Positions 54,527-63,692 of a stretch of DNA of 64,000 nucleotides are shown piece after piece. The stretch is from Lachnospiraceae bacterium (GTDB taxonomy: Bacteria; Bacillota; Clostridia; Lachnospirales; Lachnospiraceae): assembly GCA_030524635.1 (NCBI GenBank), contig JAUNGG010000007.1, positions 1-64,000 on the forward strand. Reading direction: 5' to 3'. Under the pieces are notes generated by a model. The model saw nothing but the letters and a program-made list of their open reading frames with translations. It did no database searches and had not been told where the DNA came from. Within the stretch, counting starts at the first letter, position 1. Every line of letters begins with the position of its first letter. Both the position numbers and the translations under genes were made by a program.

Positions 54527-56365
54527 ATGGATCAATATCAGATACTAAAGCAGTATTTCGGCTATGACACGTTTCGGGAAGGGCAGGAAACGCTGATCAA
54601 CGGCATTTTAGAGGGAAGGGATGTATTCGGCATCATGCCCACCGGATCAGGAAAATCCTTGTGCTTTCAGATTCCGGCATTAATGATGGAGGGAATCACC
54701 CTGGTAATTTCTCCTTTGATCTCCCTGATGAAGGATCAGGTGGGAAATTTGAATCAGGCTGGAATTCACGCAGCATATTTGAACAGCTCGCTGACAACAA
54801 ATCAGTATTTTAAAGCATTGGATTTTGCAAGACAAGGGCGTTACCCCATTATTTATGTGGCGCCGGAACGGTTAATGACTGACAGCTTTCTGGATTTCGC
54901 GTTAAACACCAAGATCTCTATGGTGGCAGTGGATGAGGCCCATTGTATTTCCCAGTGGGGTCAGGATTTTAGGCCAAGCTATTTAAAGATCGTAGAATTT
55001 ATCAAGAGGCTCCCGGTGCGTCCCATTGTCAGTGCATTTACAGCGACGGCAACCCAGGAGGTCCGGGATGATGTGATTGATATTTTGGAGCTGCAGAATC
55101 CAACTGTAATTACAACCGGATTTGACCGGAGCAATTTATTCTTTGGGGTGATGACGCCAAAGGACCGGTATGGAGCAATACGAAATTATTTGGAGACCCA
55201 CCCAAGGCAAAGCGGAATTATTTATTGTTTAACAAGAAAAAATGTGGAAGAGGTCTGTGAGCGTTTAATAAAAGATGGCTTTGCAGCAACCAGATATCAT
55301 GCCGGACTAAGCGACGGGGAGCGCAGGAAAAATCAGGAGGATTTTATCTATGACAGGGTTCCCATTATTTGCGCCACATCAGCATTTGGAATGGGGATTG
55401 ATAAATCGGATGTAAGGTTTGTACTTCATTATGGGATGCCGAAAAATCTGGAAGAATACTATCAGGAGGCCGGACGTGCCGGAAGGGATGGTGAACCTTC
55501 AGAATGTATCTTATATTATGCCGGGCAGGATGTGATTACCAACCAGCTGTTTATTGAGAATAACAAAGATAATGAGGAAATGGATGAGATCACCCAGGAG
55601 CTGGTAAAGGAGCGGGACAGAGAACGGCTGAAAAAAATGACATTCTATTGCTTTACCAATGAGTGTCTTCGAGATTATATTTTAAAGTATTTTGGGGAAT
55701 ATGGCAGCAATTATTGCGGGAACTGTTCCAATTGTCTGACGCAGTTTGAAGAGGTGGACATTACAGATGCGGCCAAAGCTATGATTGGATGTGTGGAGAG
55801 CAGCAGGCAGAGGTATGGAGTTACGGTGATCATTGATACCTTGCATGGAGCCAATACAGCTAAGATCAGGCAGTATGGTATGGATCAAAATCCTTATTAC
55901 GGAGAGCTGGCAAAGGTTCCTGCATATAAGCTCAGACAAATTATGAATTATCTTCAATTACAGGAATATCTGGCAGTTACCAATGACGAATATGCAGTTG
56001 TGAAGCTGACAGCAAATTCCAGGAAGCTGATAGAAGCAGGCGAGCCGTTGTTTATGAAGATGGCGAAAGAACAGGAACGGGTACCGAAGGCAGACAGGAA
56101 AGGACGAAAACGGAAGGGCAGTGTGAGTCTGGATGATCGGGATGAGAGCTTGTTTGAGAAACTGAGAACATTAAGGATGGAGATTGCCAGAGAAGAAAAG
56201 GTGCCGCCGTATATTGTGTTTTCGGATAAGACATTAACGCATATGTGTGTGGTGAAACCGAAGAACAAACAGGAAATGCTTACCGTTTCTGGTGTGGGGG
56301 AGTTTAAGTATGAGAAATATGGGGCGCGATTTTTGAAATGTATGATGGGTGAGGAAAAGCAGTAG
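54527..56365 (+). CDS. recQ: RecQ-family ATP-dependent DNA helicase
   Basis: A 612-residue 3'-5' helicase. Walker A TGSGKSLCF (about 40), DEAHCISQWGQDFR (about 138), helicase C with TSAFGMGIDKSDVRFV and YQEAGRAGRDG, the zinc-binding segment CFTNECLRDYI...YCGNCSNC, an RQC winged helix (about 440-500) and an HRDC-like end. Complete and intact. It lies directly after the OLD-family gene and 24 bp before the transporter gene. Confidence 0.93.
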   Translation: MDQYQILKQYFGYDTFREGQETLINGILEGRDVFGIMPTGSGKSLCFQIPALMMEGITLVISPLISLMKDQVGNLNQAGIHAAYLNSSLTTNQYFKALDFARQGRYPIIYVAPERLMTDSFLDFALNTKISMVAVDEAHCISQWGQDFRPSYLKIVEFIKRLPVRPIVSAFTATATQEVRDDVIDILELQNPTVITTGFDRSNLFFGVMTPKDRYGAIRNYLETHPRQSGIIYCLTRKNVEEVCERLIKDGFAATRYHAGLSDGERRKNQEDFIYDRVPIICATSAFGMGIDKSDVRFVLHYGMPKNLEEYYQEAGRAGRDGEPSECILYYAGQDVITNQLFIENNKDNEEMDEITQELVKERDRERLKKMTFYCFTNECLRDYILKYFGEYGSNYCGNCSNCLTQFEEVDITDAAKAMIGCVESSRQRYGVTVIIDTLHGANTAKIRQYGMDQNPYYGELAKVPAYKLRQIMNYLQLQEYLAVTNDEYAVVKLTANSRKLIEAGEPLFMKMAKEQERVPKADRKGRKRKGSVSLDDRDESLFEKLRTLRMEIAREEKVPPYIVFSDKTLTHMCVVKPKNKQEMLTVSGVGEFKYEKYGARFLKCMMGEEKQ

Positions 56366-56389
56366 ATTCATAAGGAGGAAAATGGGGAG

Positions 56390-57316
56390 ATGGAACTGGC
56401 TGAGATTACTGCACAGCAGGTGGCAGTATTGTTTTTACTGATCTTTACAGGCTTTATCGGAGTAAAAACCGGTGTTCTGAAGATGGAAGGAAAGAAGCAT
56501 TTTTCGGATCTTTTGATCTATCTGGTGGTTCCGGCCATGATCTTTAATTCGTACCTGACAGAAACGGATCCGGCGCTGCTTCGGAATCTGGCAGAGGCTT
56601 TTGGGCTGAGTGCAGTTCTTCTGTTAACTGGAGTTGTGATTACGTTCATAGTCTTTGCAAGGCTGCGCACCCAGGAGGGGCCGATCATTCGGTTTGCCTG
56701 TATGTTTTCCAATGCTGCCTATATGGGGTTTCCTTTGATCCAGGCATTGTTTGGAAGCGAAGGACTGCTGTATGCCAGCGCTTATGTGACGGTTTTTAAT
56801 ATCCTGCTGTGGACCATAGGCTACGGGATGGTCAGCCGCAAGGTCCACCTGCAGGAAATGGCCCATAGTATCGCCACCACGCCGGTGATCTGGGCCATGC
56901 TTGCAGGAATGGCAGTATTTTTCCTGCAGATTCCCATTCCTCAGGTGATCCGGCAGCCCTTAAGCTACATCGGAAATATGAATACGCCCCTTTCCATGCT
57001 GATTACCGGCATGCTGATTGCCGGCTGCGACTTAAAAAAGCTGACGGGAAGAGTGCAGATTCCGCTGATTGCTGTGATCCGCATGCTTCTGATTCCAGGT
57101 ATCTGCTTTTTGATTTTTTATCTGCTCAGGCTCAACAGTACGGTTGCCAGTATTGTGCTGCTGCTGGAGGCCTGCCCCTGTGCGGCGATCACCTCGGTGT
57201 TTGCCGTCCAATTCGGCTTTGATGAGGACCTGGCAGCGGGATCTGTGGTGCTGACCACATTTTTAAGCATTGTGATGCTGCCTCTGTGGGCATATCTTCT
57301 GACAACGGTGTTTTAA
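56390..57316 (+). CDS. AEC-family (auxin efflux carrier-like) transporter
   Basis: 308 residues, about ten membrane segments, with FSNAAYMGFPLIQALFG and the C-terminal EACPCAAITSVFA typical of the family. AEC members export or import small organic acids (malate, malonate). AAGGAGG lies 11 bases upstream of ATG. It may be co-transcribed with recQ by spacing, but has no evident functional link. Confidence 0.88.
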   Translation: MELAEITAQQVAVLFLLIFTGFIGVKTGVLKMEGKKHFSDLLIYLVVPAMIFNSYLTETDPALLRNLAEAFGLSAVLLLTGVVITFIVFARLRTQEGPIIRFACMFSNAAYMGFPLIQALFGSEGLLYASAYVTVFNILLWTIGYGMVSRKVHLQEMAHSIATTPVIWAMLAGMAVFFLQIPIPQVIRQPLSYIGNMNTPLSMLITGMLIAGCDLKKLTGRVQIPLIAVIRMLLIPGICFLIFYLLRLNSTVASIVLLLEACPCAAITSVFAVQFGFDEDLAAGSVVLTTFLSIVMLPLWAYLLTTVF

Positions 57317-57325
57317 AAATTTTGG

Positions 57326-57354
57326 TTGACAATTTTCTGATCCTGTGTTTTAAT
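57326..57354 (+). promoter_or_regulatory. Promoter of the trpBA T-box transcript
   Basis: TTGACA (57326-57331), 17 bp, TTTAAT (57349-57354), ahead of the T-box leader. Confidence 0.65.
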
Positions 57355-57360
57355 TACGTT

Positions 57361-57650
57361 AACAATTTAATACATGAAACCGATGAAGTGGAGATAAAAA
57401 TAGTTGTGCACACCCAGAGAGTCCGGGCAGGTGGGAGCCGGATTGAACGCAGATTATTAAATGGACCACGGAGGGTGCAGTCAAAGGCTTTTTCAGCCGA
57501 GTATTCTGCAACGTGAGCATGCGTAAATTGCTAGGGATATGTTAGTATCCTGAAAAGAGCACAGGCCCCAGTGGGCAGCTGTGAAACAAGGTGGCACCGC
57601 GGAGATCATTCGTCCTTGACAATAAGAGATTATTGTCAGGGACTTTTTTG
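57361..57650 (+). promoter_or_regulatory. T-box leader with tryptophan specifier
   Basis: The conserved T-box AAGGTGGCACCGCGG is at 57588-57602. It is followed by the terminator stem GTCCTTGACAATAA / TTATTGTCAGGGAC (57612-57643) and T6. Stem I is recognised from AGAGAGTCCGGG...GGAGCCGGA and the specifier codon UGG (57462-57464) directly before ACC. Uncharged tRNA-Trp pairing would stabilise the antiterminator and turn on trpBA. Confidence 0.92.
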
Positions 57651-57763
57651 TTATACGGGAAGCTTTTGTGTAACAAAAAGTTCTTTTCGGAGCAAGGCCA
57701 AAGGTGACGGTTTTGAACCTTCACAGTTACAGCAAATGATCAAAGGTGAAAAAGGAGAACATC

Positions 57764-58948
57764 ATGGAAAATGGAAGATTTGGAGTTCACGGCGGACAGT
57801 ACATCCCGGAAACGCTGATGAACGCAGTGATTGAACTGGAAACAGCATACAACCATTATAAAAATGATCCGGAATTTAACAAGGAGTTAACGCACCTGTT
57901 AAATGAGTACGCAGGCCGTCCATCCCGGCTGTACTATGCCTCTCACATGACAGAGGACTTAGGCGGAGCCAGGATCTATTTAAAGAGGGAAGATTTAAAC
58001 CACACCGGCTCCCACAAGATCAACAATGTGATCGGCCAGATTCTTCTTGCCAAGCGGATGGGCAAGACCAGAGTGATTGCAGAGACCGGAGCCGGACAGC
58101 ACGGCGTGGCTACTGCCACAGTAGCAGCGCTGATGGGCATGGAGTGTGAGATCTTTATGGGAAAAGAGGATACGGAGCGCCAGGCGCTGAACGTATACCG
58201 GATGCGGCTTCTGGGGGCAAAGGTAAATGCCGTTACCTCAGGAACCGCTACCTTAAAGGATGCGGTCAATGCCACCTTCAGAGAGTGGACCAACCGGATC
58301 GATGATACCCATTACGTCCTTGGCTCCGTTATGGGCCCCCATCCATTCCCGATGATCGTAAGGGATTTCCAGTCGGTGATTTCCAAGGAAATCAAGGAGC
58401 AGATCCTGGAAGCGGAGGGAAAACTTCCGGACGCAGTTCTGGCCTGTGTAGGCGGCGGTTCCAACGCCATGGGTGCCTTTTATAACTTTATTGACGATAA
58501 AAATGTGCGTCTCATCGGCTGCGAGGCGGCAGGCCGGGGCGTGAATACAGCAGAGACGGCAGCTACGATCGCAACAGGAAGACTGGGGATTTTCCACGGA
58601 ATGAAATCCTACTTCTGCCAGGATGAATACGGTCAGATCGCGCCGGTATATTCCATTTCCGCTGGTCTGGATTACCCGGGCATCGGACCGGAGCATGCAT
58701 ACCTGCATGATACCGGCAGGGCGGAGTACGTTCCGGTAACGGATGATGAGGCGGTAGAAGCTTTTGAATATCTGTCCCGGATCGAGGGTATCATTCCGGC
58801 CATTGAGAGCGCTCATGCCATCTCCTACGCCATGAAGCTGGCGCCGCAGATGAGTAAGGACCAGATTATCGTAGTAAATGTATCCGGACGAGGAGATAAG
58901 GATTGTGCAGCGATCGCACGCTACAGAGGGGAGAATATCTATGAGTAA
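57764..58948 (+). CDS. trpB: Tryptophan synthase beta subunit
   Basis: PLP enzyme joining indole and serine to tryptophan. [30 protein letters not shown] (PLP lysine), [20 protein letters not shown] and GRGDKD are all present. 394 aa, the TrpB1 form that works with TrpA. AAAGGAGA before ATG 57764 fixes the start. Overlaps trpA by 8 bp. No trpEGDCF genes are in the window. Confidence 0.96.
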   Translation: MENGRFGVHGGQYIPETLMNAVIELETAYNHYKNDPEFNKELTHLLNEYAGRPSRLYYASHMTEDLGGARIYLKREDLNHTGSHKINNVIGQILLAKRMGKTRVIAETGAGQHGVATATVAALMGMECEIFMGKEDTERQALNVYRMRLLGAKVNAVTSGTATLKDAVNATFREWTNRIDDTHYVLGSVMGPHPFPMIVRDFQSVISKEIKEQILEAEGKLPDAVLACVGGGSNAMGAFYNFIDDKNVRLIGCEAAGRGVNTAETAATIATGRLGIFHGMKSYFCQDEYGQIAPVYSISAGLDYPGIGPEHAYLHDTGRAEYVPVTDDEAVEAFEYLSRIEGIIPAIESAHAISYAMKLAPQMSKDQIIVVNVSGRGDKDCAAIARYRGENIYE

Positions 58949-59723
58949 GATTGCAGAAGCATTTCAGAATAAAAAAGCATTTATACCATTTATCACCTGC
59001 GGGGATCCATCCCTGGAGGTAACGGAGCAGTTGGTGTACGCGATGGCAGAGGCGGGAGCGGATCTGATCGAGCTGGGAATTCCATTTTCCGACCCTACAG
59101 CCGAGGGACCGGTGATCGAGGAGGCCGACCTGCGCTCTTTGAAGGCAGGAACCACCACGGACAAGATTTTTGATATGGTAAAGCGGATACGGGAGAAGGT
59201 AACGCTTCCCATGGTATTTATGACTTATGCCAATGTGATCTTTTCCTATGGCTCGGAGCGGTTCCTTTCCCAGACAGCAGCGCTGGGGATGGACGGCGTG
59301 ATCCTGCCGGATATCCCATATGAGGAGAAAGGAGAATTTCAGGAGATCTGCAGAAAATATGACTTGGATCTGATCTCCCTGATCGCTCCCACCTCCAAGG
59401 ACCGGATCCGGATGATTGCAAAGGAGGCGGAAGGCTTTGTGTACTGCGTATCCTCCCTGGGTGTAACCGGAGTGAGAAGTGAGATCACCACAGATATCGG
59501 GGCGATGGTGAAGCTGGTGAAGGAAGTGAAGGATATTCCATGTGCTGTGGGATTTGGAATTTCCACACCGGAGCAGGCAGCGAAGATGGCATCTCTTTCG
59601 GATGGAGCCATTGTAGGTTCTGCTATCGTGAAGCTGTGCGCCAGGTATGGTGAGGACTGCGTGCCTTATGTGAAGGAATATGTGAAGAGCATGAAGGATG
59701 CAGTGAGAAGCGTGCAGATCTAA
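58941..59723 (+). CDS. trpA: Tryptophan synthase alpha subunit
   Basis: TIM-barrel that releases indole from indole-3-glycerol phosphate. Catalytic Glu in [13 protein letters not shown] and Asp in PDIPYEE are visible; GFGISTPEQ and GSAIVK form the phosphate site. 260 aa. ATG 58941 overlaps trpB; the frame opens upstream within trpB. Confidence 0.96.
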   Translation: MSKIAEAFQNKKAFIPFITCGDPSLEVTEQLVYAMAEAGADLIELGIPFSDPTAEGPVIEEADLRSLKAGTTTDKIFDMVKRIREKVTLPMVFMTYANVIFSYGSERFLSQTAALGMDGVILPDIPYEEKGEFQEICRKYDLDLISLIAPTSKDRIRMIAKEAEGFVYCVSSLGVTGVRSEITTDIGAMVKLVKEVKDIPCAVGFGISTPEQAAKMASLSDGAIVGSAIVKLCARYGEDCVPYVKEYVKSMKDAVRSVQI

Positions 59724-59800
59724 AAATCAGAAATAAAAGTCAGAATATCCACCATTCCTTTTTCATATAATGTGGAAAACCTGACAGGGAATCAAGGCCT

Positions 59801-60328
59801 ATGTGGATATCTTTTTTGATCTGGTTATCATCGGCACTGATGCCTTTTGCCATCTTTTACATCGTAGGCTTCGGCCTGATGGCAAAAAGGCCGGTGTTCG
59901 ATGATTTTTTATTGGGAGCAAGAGCGGGAATGAAAACCACTGCAGAAATCTTTCCCACTCTGGCCGGCCTTCTGGTTTCGGTGGGAGTGCTGCGTGCATC
60001 CGGATTTCTAGATTTTTTAAGTGAATGCTTAAAAGGGCCGGCATCCATCCTGCATATCCCCTCAGAGCTGGTTCCCATCTCGCTGCTCCGCCTGGTGTCT
60101 AATTCTGCTGCTACCGGTCTGCTGCTGGATCTTTTCAAAGAACAGGGACCGGACAGTCCCCTGGGAATCATGGCCTCCCTTCTTCTCAGCAGTACAGAAA
60201 CGGTTTTTTACTGTCTCAGCATTTACTTTGGAAGTGTAGGAATTCGAAAGACTCGATATGCCTTGCCAGGCGCTTTTCTGACTACCATAGCCGGGATTGC
60301 AGCCAGTATATGGTTAGGAGGAATGTAA
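59801..60328 (+). CDS. spmB: Spore maturation protein B
   Basis: 175-residue Gate-domain membrane protein with about five hydrophobic segments: FPTLAGLLVSVGVLRASG, SLLRLVSNSAATGLLLDLF, STETVFYCLSIYFGSVG. It partners SpmA in spore core dehydration. The two genes are normally adjacent; here spmA is 31 kb upstream (28121). Between trpA and spmB only a weak AGGG RBS and no terminator is seen, so expression may come from the trp transcript or an unseen sporulation promoter. Confidence 0.9.
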   Translation: MWISFLIWLSSALMPFAIFYIVGFGLMAKRPVFDDFLLGARAGMKTTAEIFPTLAGLLVSVGVLRASGFLDFLSECLKGPASILHIPSELVPISLLRLVSNSAATGLLLDLFKEQGPDSPLGIMASLLLSSTETVFYCLSIYFGSVGIRKTRYALPGAFLTTIAGIAASIWLGGM

Positions 60329-60332
60329 TCAC

Positions 60333-60458
60333 TTGCAAAACCATAGCTTGTCGGATATAATCTAATTGATTGTGACAGGGTAACGGTTCAGTACCCTCAC
60401 AATTACGTGACAGGCTTCTGTTTGGATCAAGTTCACCTCAGAAGCCGGGATGAGAGGA
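60333..60458 (+). promoter_or_regulatory. murL promoter and structured leader
   Basis: TTGCAA (60333-60338), 17 bp, TATAAT (60356-60361). The leader then forms ATTGTGA-CA-GGGTA / TACCC-TCACAAT (60369-60403) and GGCTTCTG / CAGAAGCC (60413-60446), ending just before the RBS GAGAGGA. No T-run follows either stem; translational control is possible. Confidence 0.65.
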
Positions 60459-60464
60459 TAAAAA

Positions 60465-61934
60465 ATGACAAAGACCATGGAAAATCATACGGCAAAATAT
60501 CAGATGTTCCGGGCAAAATATCCGGAATTTATTTATCATAGCTATGACATTCAGGAAACCGATACCGAGTTGGCGGTGACCTATCATTTTGAAATTACTG
60601 GTCTGGCACAGTTTGCTCCCACCTGGCGATTCCCAAAGCCCCAGGAGAAGGCAGGACAGACTCCGTCTATGGATATGGCGGAAAATCAGAAAAATATGGA
60701 AAAAGAGGAAAAGGATGTTCTGTTAGAGCAGATGATCTTTTCTCTGGGCATGGTGGAGCTGGTCAGCTACTGGAAAATCACCTGTTCTCCCAGGGTGCTG
60801 GTTCAGGCCGGCAGCCTGGATCAGAAGCAGATCGACTGGTGGAAGGATCTGTACTTCAATGGTCTGGGAGAGTTCTTCTATGTGAATCACATTGATGGCG
60901 CAGATGGAGAAACCTTTATGGAAATTCAGGCGGTTTCCCAATCTCCAGCGCCAGCTGCAGCATTCGCTTCGGCAGCTTCCACACCGGGCCCAGGTACAAG
61001 GGTGCTGGTTCCCATCGGCGGGGGCAAGGATTCTGTGGTTACGCTGGAGCTTTTAAAGGAAGCAGGAGCAGAGCGCTTCGGATATATCATTAACCCCAGA
61101 GGTGCCACAGTCCACACTGCAGAGGTAGCAGAACTTCCGGCAGAGCAGGTAATCTCGGCAAAGCGTACTCTGGACAAAAATATGCTGGAACTGAATAAAC
61201 AGGGATTCTTAAACGGGCATACGCCATTCTCCGCAATCGTAGCCTTTTCCGCTTTGATTGCAGCAAGACTGTATCAGCTTCCCTACATTGCTCTGTCCAA
61301 TGAATCAAGTGCCAATGAGAGCACGGTTCAGGGCAGCACCGTGAATCATCAGTATTCCAAAAGCTTCCGGTTTGAACAGGATTTCCATGAGTATGCTGAC
61401 GTATATCTTCCGGGCAGCAGTTATTATTTCAGTATGCTGCGGCCGTTAAGCGAATTCCAGATTGCCAAATATTTTGCAGGCTGCAAAGCTTATCATAAGA
61501 TCTTTCGAAGCTGCAATGTGGGCAGCAAGACGGACATCTGGTGCGGTCATTGTCCGAAATGCCTGTTTGTCTATCTGATCCTGTCCCCGTTTTTAAAGAC
61601 CGGGGAGGTGGCTGATATCTTTGGCCGGAATATGCTGGAAGATGAGACGCTGACTGGTACTCTGGAGCAGCTTGTAGGCATTCAGGAGGAAAAGCCCTTT
61701 GAGTGTGTGGGCAGCCGCAGCGAGATCAATACGGCGATCATGCTGACCATCCGGCGGATGGAGCTGGAAGGAGAAAAGCTGCCGGTATTATTTGAATACT
61801 ATAAGAAAACCGGTCTTTATGAGCAGTACTGCGGGGCAGGTGATGCATATTCAGGAGCCTTTGACGAGGAAAATCTGGTGCCGGAGCCGTGGAAGGAGCT
61901 GGTGCGGCAGCGGTGTGCGCAGACGGAAAGGTGA
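60465..61934 (+). CDS. murL: Probable UDP-MurNAc-L-Ala-L-Glu epimerase
   Basis: Read as MurL, which converts UDP-MurNAc-L-Ala-L-Glu to the D-Glu form in an ATP-dependent step. The N-terminal part (about 1-175) is beta-rich and unassigned. A PP-loop ATP-binding motif GGGKDS is at 185-190 (N-type ATP pyrophosphatase fold), followed by LSNESSANEST and a Cys-rich CNVGSKTDIWCGHCPKC near 360. The 489-aa length and adjacency to a MurD-like ligase match the murD2-murL pair described in Xanthomonas. Identification rests on motif, neighbour and recall; no alignment was possible. The first 15 residues could be replaced by an internal ATG. Confidence 0.72.
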   Translation: MTKTMENHTAKYQMFRAKYPEFIYHSYDIQETDTELAVTYHFEITGLAQFAPTWRFPKPQEKAGQTPSMDMAENQKNMEKEEKDVLLEQMIFSLGMVELVSYWKITCSPRVLVQAGSLDQKQIDWWKDLYFNGLGEFFYVNHIDGADGETFMEIQAVSQSPAPAAAFASAASTPGPGTRVLVPIGGGKDSVVTLELLKEAGAERFGYIINPRGATVHTAEVAELPAEQVISAKRTLDKNMLELNKQGFLNGHTPFSAIVAFSALIAARLYQLPYIALSNESSANESTVQGSTVNHQYSKSFRFEQDFHEYADVYLPGSSYYFSMLRPLSEFQIAKYFAGCKAYHKIFRSCNVGSKTDIWCGHCPKCLFVYLILSPFLKTGEVADIFGRNMLEDETLTGTLEQLVGIQEEKPFECVGSRSEINTAIMLTIRRMELEGEKLPVLFEYYKKTGLYEQYCGAGDAYSGAFDEENLVPEPWKELVRQRCAQTER

Positions 61935-62065
61935 GCAGCAGGGGGTTCGCCGGAGGTCTGCGGCAAAAGGCGGGCGGCATCTGCGGAAGCTGTGAAAAAG
62001 GAGAAGCATCAGTCGGACCGGGAATCGAAACGGAGAAAAGCCGGATAAAACGGAGGAATAGAATC

Positions 62066-63463
62066 ATGACGCAGATTGACCCTTTTGTGAAAGGGAAAAA
62101 GGTACTGCTTCTGGGATTCGGGCGGGAAGGACAGTCTACCTACCGGATGCTGGAGCGAACGAAAGCATACAGGGAGCTTGCCATTGCAGATCAGATGGTA
62201 AAGCATCCGTGGCTGCCAGATCCGGATATTACCTGGATCGCCGGGCCGGATTATCAGAAAACTATGGATGATTATGATGTGGTCTTTAAAAGTCCTGGAA
62301 TCGTGCTGGAGAAACCGATTGAGGAATACCGATGCAGGATCATTTCTCAGACAGAGGTATTTTTCCAGTTATTCCGGGATCAGATCATAGGAATTACCGG
62401 GACGAAGGGAAAGAGCACCACCACCTCCCTTCTGTACCACATCTTAAAGTCGGCAGGCAGGAAGACGCTGATTGCCGGAAATATCGGCATTCCCGCCTTT
62501 GATCAGGCAGATCAGGTGACGGAGGATACCGATATTGTATTTGAGATGTCCTGCCATCAATTGGAATATATGACGGTGTCGCCTCATATTGGACTTCTGT
62601 TAAATATTCATGAGGAGCATCTGGATCATTACGGAACCATGGAAAAGTATGTGGCAGCCAAGCAGCAGATCTACCGGAATCAAGGACCGGATGATCTTCT
62701 GCTCTGCAGTACCCAGTGCCTGCCCGAGGAGGGAACCTGCCCATCCAGGCTGATCATTGTGGAGGATCTGGGAGAACAGACGGAGGCGGAACAGGAAGGG
62801 AAGAGGAAGGAAGAGCTGCAGAGAAGGCTGGCAGATGCAGATACGGTGTATCTTTCCGGAATTTCGATTTTCTGGAAGGAAAACCGCTATCAGATCCCAA
62901 CGGATGAGATCCAGCTGCTGGGGCATCACAACTATTATGATATTGCCTTTGTCTATGCTGTGTGCAAATCCATAGGAGTCAGCGATGAAGCGTTTACACA
63001 GGGGCTGAAGACCTTCGAACCCCTTCCTCACCGGCTGCATTATGTGGGAGTGCAGGATGGGATCCGCTATTACGATGACTCGATTTCCACCATCTGTGAT
63101 ACCACCATTCAGGCACTGAATACCTTAAAGGATGCAGATACGGTTCTGATCGGCGGTATGGACCGAGGAATCGATTATCAGGAGCTGATTGAATATCTTT
63201 CTGTCAGTCCCATTCCTCATATTATTTTGATGGAGGCTACCGGAAAGAGGATCTATGAGGAGATCTGCCAAAGCTTTCCGAAGTTTCGTCAGCCGGAGCG
63301 CCTGGTTCTCACCGATCATCTGGAGGATGCGGTGAAGCAGGCGAAGAAAGTGACCAGACCGGGACGAAGCTGTGTTCTGTCTCCGGCAGCAGCCAGTTAC
63401 GGAATCTTTAAAAATTTTGAAGAGCGGGGCGATGTATTTAAGAAGCTGGTGCTGGAAGCATAA
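62066..63463 (+). CDS. murD2: MurD-like UDP-MurNAc-L-Ala:glutamate ligase (probably L-Glu specific)
   Basis: A 465-residue Mur ligase: Rossmann-like N-domain (KVLLLGFGREGQST), ATP P-loop TGTKGKSTT (about 111-119), HEEHLDHYGTMEKY and the C-terminal ligase domain with YYDDSISTICDTT, which corresponds to the MurD DDS-type region. It joins L-Ala-linked UDP-MurNAc to glutamate. Because murL precedes it, L-glutamate is the likely substrate. ATG 62066 has CGGAGGAA upstream; the frame stays open back to 61889 inside murL. A separate classical murD is probably elsewhere. Confidence 0.82.
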   Translation: MTQIDPFVKGKKVLLLGFGREGQSTYRMLERTKAYRELAIADQMVKHPWLPDPDITWIAGPDYQKTMDDYDVVFKSPGIVLEKPIEEYRCRIISQTEVFFQLFRDQIIGITGTKGKSTTTSLLYHILKSAGRKTLIAGNIGIPAFDQADQVTEDTDIVFEMSCHQLEYMTVSPHIGLLLNIHEEHLDHYGTMEKYVAAKQQIYRNQGPDDLLLCSTQCLPEEGTCPSRLIIVEDLGEQTEAEQEGKRKEELQRRLADADTVYLSGISIFWKENRYQIPTDEIQLLGHHNYYDIAFVYAVCKSIGVSDEAFTQGLKTFEPLPHRLHYVGVQDGIRYYDDSISTICDTTIQALNTLKDADTVLIGGMDRGIDYQELIEYLSVSPIPHIILMEATGKRIYEEICQSFPKFRQPERLVLTDHLEDAVKQAKKVTRPGRSCVLSPAAASYGIFKNFEERGDVFKKLVLEA

Positions 63464-63543
63464 AAATAATGGGCAGATATCCTTTTCCTGGAAAAAACAC
63501 AAAAAAATCACAACCTCGTAAGAATTTTCTAAGGATTACCTGG

Positions 63544-63572
63544 TTGTGGAACCTGAAAAAATCATGTATAAT
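63544..63572 (+). promoter_or_regulatory. Promoter of the FabT-like gene
   Basis: TTGTGG (63544-63549), 17 bp, TATAAT (63567-63572), preceded by an imperfect CACAACC/GGTTGTG dyad. No FabT box is seen here. The leader to 63692 is about 110 bases. Confidence 0.55.
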
Positions 63573-63692
63573 CAGCAGGTACGCGAAGCACGGCGAGAAA
63601 GCAGAGAGGCTGGTACAGCATTCCATCAGGATGCCGGGCCGGAAGCACAGCCGATATGCACAGGAGAGGCGGAAGCTGAGAAAGGAATACGC

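Noticed and set aside
57400-57650. trp leader-peptide attenuator
   Set aside because: The AAGGTGGCACCGCGG T-box motif and stem I arrangement identify a T-box; no short Trp-rich reading frame is seen.
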